From Clostridiales bacterium (GTDB lineage Bacteria > Bacillota > Clostridia > Oscillospirales > Oscillospiraceae), in the NCBI GenBank assembly GCA_018374635.1, contig JAHAEW010000062.1:1-19511 (forward strand): a stretch of 19,511 nucleotides of DNA, given 5' to 3'. The notes under the pieces are model-generated. The model made no database searches and was not told the DNA's origin. It saw only the letters and a list, made by a program, of their open reading frames with translations. Positions 15,113 to 19,511 of the stretch are shown here, piece after piece. Numbering within the stretch: position 1 is the first letter of the stretch; each line of letters starts with the position of its first letter. A program made the translations under genes and the position numbers.

Positions 15113-17353
15113 ATGGACCCTATTTTAGAGCGGTATCAGGCGCTGGAGGATAAGATCAAAGCCTACAATCCCGGGGTGGATACCAAGCGGCTCTATGACG
15201 CCTTCTCCTATGCCGACAATGCCCACACCGGGCAGATGCGCAAGGATGGCTCCCCCTATATCACCCATCCGCTGGCCGTGGCCGAGATCGCCGCGGAACT
15301 GGAGCTGGACACCGACTCCATCATCGCCTCCCTGCTCCACGACACCGTGGAGGACACCAACGCCACCTATGACGATGTGTCCAAGCGTTTCGGCAGGAGC
15401 GTGGCCGACCTGGTGGACGGTGTGACCAAGCTGACCCAGGTCAAGTATGTCTCCAAGGAAGAGGAGCAGATGGAGAACCTGCGCAAGATGCTCATGGCCA
15501 TGGCCAAGGACATCCGGGTCATCCTCATCAAGATCTGCGACCGCCTGCACAACATGCGCACCATGCAGTACCAGTCCCCCAAGAAGCAGCGGGAGAAGGC
15601 CCTGGAGACCATGGAGATCTACGCTCCCATCGCCCACCGTTTGGGCATGCAGCGGGTGAAGTGGGAGCTGGAGGATACCTCCCTCCAGTATCTGGACCCG
15701 GTGGGCTACAAGGAGATCAGCGACGAGCTGGCCACCCGGGCCGCCGCCCATGAGGAGTTTATGGCCACCATCCAGCGGAAGATCGAGGAGCGGCTGACCG
15801 AGGAGGGGGTCAAGGCCACGGTCTACGGGCGCATCAAGCACGCCTACTCCATCTACCGCAAGATGTACGGGCAGAACAAGACCATGGATGAGATCTTTGA
15901 CCTCTACGCCTTCCGGGTTATCGTGGACGACATCCCCTCCTGCTACAATGTGCTGGGCTGTATCCACGATATGTTCAAGCCGGTGCTGGGCCGCTTCAAG
16001 GACTATATCGGAACCCCCAAGCCCAACATGTACCAGTCCCTGCACACCACCGTCATCGGCCGGGAGGGCCTCCCCTTCGAGGTGCAGATCCGCACCTGGG
16101 AGATGCACCACACGGCGGAGTACGGCATCGCCGCCCACTGGAAGTACAAGCAGGGCATGGCCAACCAGAATCTGGGCAGCGAATCGGCCTTCGAGTGGGT
16201 GCGCAAGCTCTTGGAGGCCCAGCAGACCACCGACGCTGAGGAGTTCCTGCGCTCCATGCGGGTGGACCTTTTTGCCGACGAGGTCTTCGTCTTTACGCCC
16301 AATGGCGACATCATCAACCTGCCCGCCGGAGCCACCCCCATCGACTTTGCCTATTCCATCCACTCAGCGGTGGGCAACCACATGACGGGCGCCAAAGTCA
16401 ACGGCCGCATGGTGCCCTTTGACACCCAGCTCCAGAACGGCCAGATCGTGGAGGTCATCACCTCCAAATCGGCCCACGGTCCCAGCCGGGACTGGATGAA
16501 GCTGTGCAAATCCAACGAGGCCCGCAACAAGATCCGCCAGTGGTTCAAGAAAGAGCGCCGGGAGGAGAACATCGCCACCGGCCGCGCCTCCTTTGAGTCA
16601 GAGCTCCGGCATGCGGGAATCCCCATGTCCTCCATCACCACCGAGGAGATGCTCCCCCACATCCTCAAGAAGGTGCGCTTTGGCTCTTTGGACGAGCTCT
16701 ATGCCGCCATTGGCTACGGCGGCATGAGCGCCCAGAAGGCAGTGGTGCGCATCAAGGACGAGATCAGCCGTCTAAACCGGGTGCAGGCTGAGCGCAGCGC
16801 CGCCGCCCTCCAGGCGGAGCAGGCGCCCGTTATCCTGCCCGGCCGGAGCACGCCGCCCAGGCAGGAGCCCGCCGCGGCCAAGACCCCCAGGCGTTCCTCC
16901 AACGGCATCATGGTGGAGGGGCTGGACAACTGCCTGGTCAAGTTTGCCAAGTGCTGCACCCCTGTGCCGGGGGACCCGGTGGTGGGCTTCATCACCCGGG
17001 GGTTTGGCGTATCGGTCCACCGGTCCGACTGCCCCAACTGTGCCCCCGAGAAGCGAAAGCCCGAGGAGGCCGGCCGCTGGGTCAAGGTCTCCTGGGTGGA
17101 GGGAGATCAGACCGCTTACCAGACCGCGCTGGACATCTCGGCCAAGGACCGGGACGGCCTGACCCTGGATGTAGCTATGGCCCTCTCGGCCGCCAAGGTG
17201 AAGGTGAACGGGCTCAACGTCCACGCCACTCCCGATGGCTACGCCATTGCCTCCATTCTGCTGGAGGTCAAGAACCAGGCCGAGCTGACCGGCGTCATCA
17301 ACAAGCTGGGCCAGATCCAGGGGGTCTACCAGGTCAAGCGCACCACGGGCTGA
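15113..17353 (+). CDS. Bifunctional (p)ppGpp synthetase/hydrolase (RelA/SpoT homologue, RSH)
   Basis: This 746-residue protein makes and degrades the stringent-response alarmone (p)ppGpp, sensing uncharged tRNA at the ribosome. The N-terminal HD hydrolase domain is intact (His38, His52, and HDTVED with His76-Asp77 and Glu80-Asp81), so hydrolysis should work. The synthetase domain has YGRIKHAYSIYRKM, DLYAFRVIV and RFKDYIGTPKPNMYQSLHT (from Arg294), the RFKD form typical of bifunctional Rel proteins. A TGS domain follows at about 386-447, then a variable Ala/Pro-rich linker (about 560-600). A Cys-rich ribosome-contact region contains CCTPVPGDPVVGF (Cys614-Cys615) with HRSDCPNC, and a C-terminal ACT/RRM domain spans about 666-746. 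It starts 33 bases after recJ with a modest GGTGAT ribosome site. Commonly named relA or rel. Confidence 0.95.
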   Translation: MDPILERYQALEDKIKAYNPGVDTKRLYDAFSYADNAHTGQMRKDGSPYITHPLAVAEIAAELELDTDSIIASLLHDTVEDTNATYDDVSKRFGRSVADLVDGVTKLTQVKYVSKEEEQMENLRKMLMAMAKDIRVILIKICDRLHNMRTMQYQSPKKQREKALETMEIYAPIAHRLGMQRVKWELEDTSLQYLDPVGYKEISDELATRAAAHEEFMATIQRKIEERLTEEGVKATVYGRIKHAYSIYRKMYGQNKTMDEIFDLYAFRVIVDDIPSCYNVLGCIHDMFKPVLGRFKDYIGTPKPNMYQSLHTTVIGREGLPFEVQIRTWEMHHTAEYGIAAHWKYKQGMANQNLGSESAFEWVRKLLEAQQTTDAEEFLRSMRVDLFADEVFVFTPNGDIINLPAGATPIDFAYSIHSAVGNHMTGAKVNGRMVPFDTQLQNGQIVEVITSKSAHGPSRDWMKLCKSNEARNKIRQWFKKERREENIATGRASFESELRHAGIPMSSITTEEMLPHILKKVRFGSLDELYAAIGYGGMSAQKAVVRIKDEISRLNRVQAERSAAALQAEQAPVILPGRSTPPRQEPAAAKTPRRSSNGIMVEGLDNCLVKFAKCCTPVPGDPVVGFITRGFGVSVHRSDCPNCAPEKRKPEEAGRWVKVSWVEGDQTAYQTALDISAKDRDGLTLDVAMALSAAKVKVNGLNVHATPDGYAIASILLEVKNQAELTGVINKLGQIQGVYQVKRTTG

Positions 17354-17380
17354 ACAGTCCGTATTATCATCATTATTCCA

Positions 17381-17407
17381 GGGAGTCCCGCCGTTGGAGG
17401 GGCTCCC
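17381..17407 (+). other. Hairpin between the RSH and D-aspartate-ligase-like genes
   Basis: GGGAGTCCC (17381-17389) pairs with GGGGCTCCC (17399-17407) with one G-T wobble and a 9-base loop. No T-run follows, so complete termination is unlikely. It may reduce read-through or protect the mRNA end. It lies within a 75-base gap that is otherwise A/T-rich. Confidence 0.4.
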
Positions 17408-17428
17408 TCCGCTGTGGAGGCGTGTTCA

Positions 17429-18637
17429 ATGGAAAAGCGTTTTGTGCCCCTTCTGCTGGGGGCGGATATCAATGTGTACAGCATGGCCCGGGCCTTTCAT
17501 GAGGCCTACGGCGTGCGTACCGTGGCCTATGGGATGTATCCCTCCGGCCCCTGCGTGGGCAGCGATATCATTGACTACCGGGTGTGCGCCGACAACGACG
17601 CCCCGGAGGTGGTGCTGGAAAATGTGAAGAAGGTGGCCGCCGAGTTCTCCGACCGGAAGGTCATCGTGCTGGGCTGTGGAGACAACTATCTGACTTCCAT
17701 CGCCTGCAATCTTCCCTATTTTCCGGGAAATGTCATTTCACCCTATATCGACCTGGCGACCATGGAGGTCCTGATCCACAAGGAGAAGTTCTACGAGCTG
17801 TGCGACCAGTACGGCCTCGACCATCCCGCCACGTTTGTCTATAAAAAGGGCATGGGGCACGATTTTACCCTCCCCTTCTCCGGTCCCTTCGTGGTTAAGC
17901 CGGCCGAGTCGGCCACCTACTGGGACCACCCCTTTGACACCCAGAAGAAGGCCTACGTCCTCCAGACCCGGGAAGAGGTGGACCGGGTGCTGGATGAGAT
18001 CTATGAGCACGGGTATGAGGACTCCCTCATCATCCAGGACTTTATCCCCGGGGACGACAGCTTTATGCGGGTGGTCACCAACTACTCCGGCGAGGACGGC
18101 AAGGTCCGCCTGATGTGTGTGGGCCATGTGCTTTTGGAGGAGCATACCCGCCATGGCATCGGCAACCACGCGGTCATCATCACCGAGCCCGAGCCCGGGC
18201 TTTGCGAGAAGCTCCGGACCTTCCTGGAGGCCATCGGCTATACCGGCTTTTCCAACTTTGATGTGAAGTACGACCAGAGGGACGGCAAGTTCAAGGTCTT
18301 TGAGATCAATACCCGCCAGGGACGGAGCAACTACTATGTCACCGGCGCGGGCTACAACCTGGCCAAATACCTGGTGGAGGACCGCATCGAGCACAAGAGC
18401 TGCGGGCTGACCATCGCGAAAAACCGCCATATGTGGCGGGTCATTCCCCGAAGCGTGGCCTACGACTATATCCCCAAACGCTTCCACGGGGAGATGAAGG
18501 CCCTGGAAGAGCACAATGCGGTGGTCAATCCCCTCTTTTACAAGGCCGACCGCAATCTGATCCACAAGCTGCGCATCCTCCGGGATCAGTGGCGCTACAA
18601 GAAGCGCTATGCCAGCTCCATGGAGAAAGCCAACTGA
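17429..18637 (+). CDS. ATP-grasp carboxylate-amine ligase, D-aspartate ligase type
   Basis: This 402-residue ATP-grasp enzyme should join a carboxylate to an amine through an acyl phosphate. It opens with FVPLLLGADINVYSMARAFHEAYG. The central ATP-grasp subdomain has GPFVVKPAES (Lys157) and SLIIQDFIPGDDSFMRV (199-215). The metal-binding end has GFSNFDVKYD (Asp278) and FEINTRQGRSN (Glu292, Asn294). These blocks match, from memory, the Enterococcus faecium ligase that adds D-aspartate to the side-chain lysine of peptidoglycan precursors. The aspartate racemase gene immediately downstream, which would supply the substrate, strengthens that reading. I choose the ATG at 17429, with GGAGG (17416-17420) 8 bases ahead; the in-frame GTG at 17414 overlaps that site. 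A ligase for another amino acid or acceptor remains possible. Confidence 0.78.
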   Translation: MEKRFVPLLLGADINVYSMARAFHEAYGVRTVAYGMYPSGPCVGSDIIDYRVCADNDAPEVVLENVKKVAAEFSDRKVIVLGCGDNYLTSIACNLPYFPGNVISPYIDLATMEVLIHKEKFYELCDQYGLDHPATFVYKKGMGHDFTLPFSGPFVVKPAESATYWDHPFDTQKKAYVLQTREEVDRVLDEIYEHGYEDSLIIQDFIPGDDSFMRVVTNYSGEDGKVRLMCVGHVLLEEHTRHGIGNHAVIITEPEPGLCEKLRTFLEAIGYTGFSNFDVKYDQRDGKFKVFEINTRQGRSNYYVTGAGYNLAKYLVEDRIEHKSCGLTIAKNRHMWRVIPRSVAYDYIPKRFHGEMKALEEHNAVVNPLFYKADRNLIHKLRILRDQWRYKKRYASSMEKAN

Positions 18638-18656
18638 CCGACCGAGAGGAGGAGCC

Positions 18657-19373
18657 ATGGCAAACGACCGACCGAAGCTGGGTATCCTGGGCGGCATGGG
18701 CCCTCAGGCCACGCTGGAGCTGTGCCAGCGCATCGTGGACTATACCGCCGCCGACCGGGACCAGGACCATATCCCCACACTGATCTACAACGATACCTGG
18801 ATCCCCGACCGTACCGGGGCGATTCTGGGCGGCGATGCCCAGCGGTGCTATGAGGCCCTCCTGACCGGGGGCCGGGTGCTGGAGGAGGCGGGCTGCTCCA
18901 TTCTGGCCATTCCCTGCAATACTTCCCACTACTTTGCCGCCCGGCTCCAGGAGGAGCTGGGGGGCATGAAGCTGCTCCACATGGTCCGGGAATCAGCCGC
19001 TGCGCTGGCCCGGCGGGGATGCCGCCGGGTGGGCGTTCTGGCTACCGACGGCACGGTGCGCACCGGCGTCTACCAGCGGGAGCTCCAGGCGCTGGGGATC
19101 GAGTGTCCCCCTCTGCCGGAGGAGATCCAGCGCCGGGTCATGTCCATCATCTACGGTGAGATCAAGCGGGGCCGCCGGGGTACGCCGGAGGAATTTGTCC
19201 CCATTGACCGGGCCGTGCGGGAGGAACTGGGATGCGACGGCGCGGTGCTGGGCTGTACGGAGCTGTCGGTCTTTCGGACCTTCCACGGCCTGCCCGGCTT
19301 TTATCTGGACGCTATGGATGTGCTGGCCCGGCGCTGTGTCACGGTCTGCGGTTATCCACTGCGGGAGCGTTAA
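18657..19373 (+). CDS. Aspartate/glutamate racemase family protein, probably aspartate racemase
   Basis: This 238-residue cofactor-independent racemase should interconvert L- and D-aspartate by two-base chemistry. LGILGGMGPQATLEL opens the protein and NDTWIPDRT contributes to the substrate pocket. The two catalytic cysteines are present in PCNTSH (Cys87) and GCTEL (Cys200). GGMGP and PDRT favour aspartate over glutamate racemase (MurI). The ATG at 18657 follows AGGAGG (18647-18652) closely; the longer in-frame reading from 18609 would overlap the ligase gene and add non-conserved residues. It begins 19 bases after the ATP-grasp ligase, forming a likely D-aspartate synthesis and incorporation pair, and ends just before a strong terminator. 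Family certain; substrate likely. Confidence 0.88.
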   Translation: MANDRPKLGILGGMGPQATLELCQRIVDYTAADRDQDHIPTLIYNDTWIPDRTGAILGGDAQRCYEALLTGGRVLEEAGCSILAIPCNTSHYFAARLQEELGGMKLLHMVRESAAALARRGCRRVGVLATDGTVRTGVYQRELQALGIECPPLPEEIQRRVMSIIYGEIKRGRRGTPEEFVPIDRAVREELGCDGAVLGCTELSVFRTFHGLPGFYLDAMDVLARRCVTVCGYPLRER

Positions 19374-19380
19374 ATGTGGA

Positions 19381-19414
19381 AACCCCCGCCGTTCCATTCG
19401 GAACGGCGGGGGTT
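19381..19414 (+). terminator. Hairpin terminator after the racemase gene
   Basis: A perfect 15-bp G/C-rich stem, AACCCCCGCCGTTCC (19381-19395) with its complement (19400-19414), has an ATTC loop. It lies 7 bases after the racemase stop. The U-tract is very short (TT), because the repeat begins at the next base. Confidence 0.75.
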
Positions 19415-19511
19415 CAGACTGTCGATAAAGTATATTTCTTCGATTTATGCTGCAAGAGCCTCGCAGAGTTCCGCCGTCCGCAGACGGCGGAAGAGGGTCA
19501 AATCGTGTTTT
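19415..19511 (+). repeat. Palindrome-rich intergenic repeat, MITE-like (right copy, cut by window end)
   Basis: This is the inverted partner of 1222-1318: 85 of 97 positions are identical without gaps, and the CCGCCGTC/GACGGCGG hairpin is conserved on both sides. It begins CAGACTGTCGATAAA, directly at the foot of the terminator hairpin, and runs out of the window at AATCGTGTTTT. The remaining roughly 137 bases of the unit should lie beyond the edge if it resembles the left copy. No gene overlaps it here. Confidence 0.75.

Noticed and set aside
18609..18656. Longer N-terminus for the racemase
   Set aside because: It would overlap the ligase gene and places the AGGAGG site inside the coding sequence; GGMGP lies at the expected distance from the ATG at 18657.
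1..19511. The inverted repeat pair as ends of an 18-kb composite transposon
   Set aside because: The enclosed genes are conserved housekeeping genes with uniform composition and no transposase; two independent small insertions are simpler.

Overview
The window reads as a core-genome segment from a GC-rich Gram-positive bacterium of the class Clostridia. The inference rests on three things: Firmicutes-type replication genes (DnaD- and DnaI-like), a ZapA/U32/Maf/MreCD/PBP2 envelope cluster, and a RecJ-RSH pair, all in strongly G/C-biased coding sequence with good AGGAGG-type ribosome binding sites. An Oscillospiraceae relative (Flavonifractor or Pseudoflavonifractor type) is my best guess, not a demonstrated assignment. 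Every complete gene looks intact. I see no tRNA, rRNA, CRISPR array, prophage or transposase gene.

Layout. (1) 2-871 is the 3' part of an M16 zinc-peptidase gene running in from the left. (2) 872-1336 is a gene-free convergent region with a strong hairpin terminator and a palindrome-rich repeat. (3) 1337-3328, minus strand, is a two-gene replication operon: a DnaD-domain protein followed 3 bases later by a DnaI/DnaC-type helicase-loader ATPase. (4) A divergent intergenic region (3329-3570) carries promoter-like signals on both strands. (5) 3571-12750, plus strand, is a tightly packed envelope and housekeeping cluster: zapA, a U32 peptidase-family protein, dut, maf, mreC, mreD, a class B PBP2 transpeptidase gene and a cytoplasmic GH13 glucan hydrolase. 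(6) After a promoter with a perfect extended -10 (12957-12965) comes recJ, a bifunctional RelA/SpoT (RSH) gene, an ATP-grasp D-aspartate-ligase-like gene and an aspartate racemase gene, ending at a strong hairpin at 19381-19414. (7) The window closes inside a second, inverted copy of the repeat seen at the left end.

How the genes fit together. ZapA, MreC, MreD and PBP2 build and position the division and elongation machinery. Dut and Maf clean up nucleotides. DnaD and the DnaI-like protein load the replicative helicase. RecJ and RSH handle DNA repair and (p)ppGpp. The last two genes form a plausible pathway: the racemase makes D-aspartate and the ATP-grasp ligase attaches it to a peptide, most likely a peptidoglycan precursor as in enterococci.

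The most interesting signals are the repeat, the D-aspartate gene pair in an RSH operon, and the absence of mreB and radC between maf and mreC. The repeat is about 234 bp and MITE-like. Two inverted copies match at 85 of 97 positions by hand alignment, and each has one end directly against a terminator hairpin. I found no clearly new multi-gene defence or mobile system.
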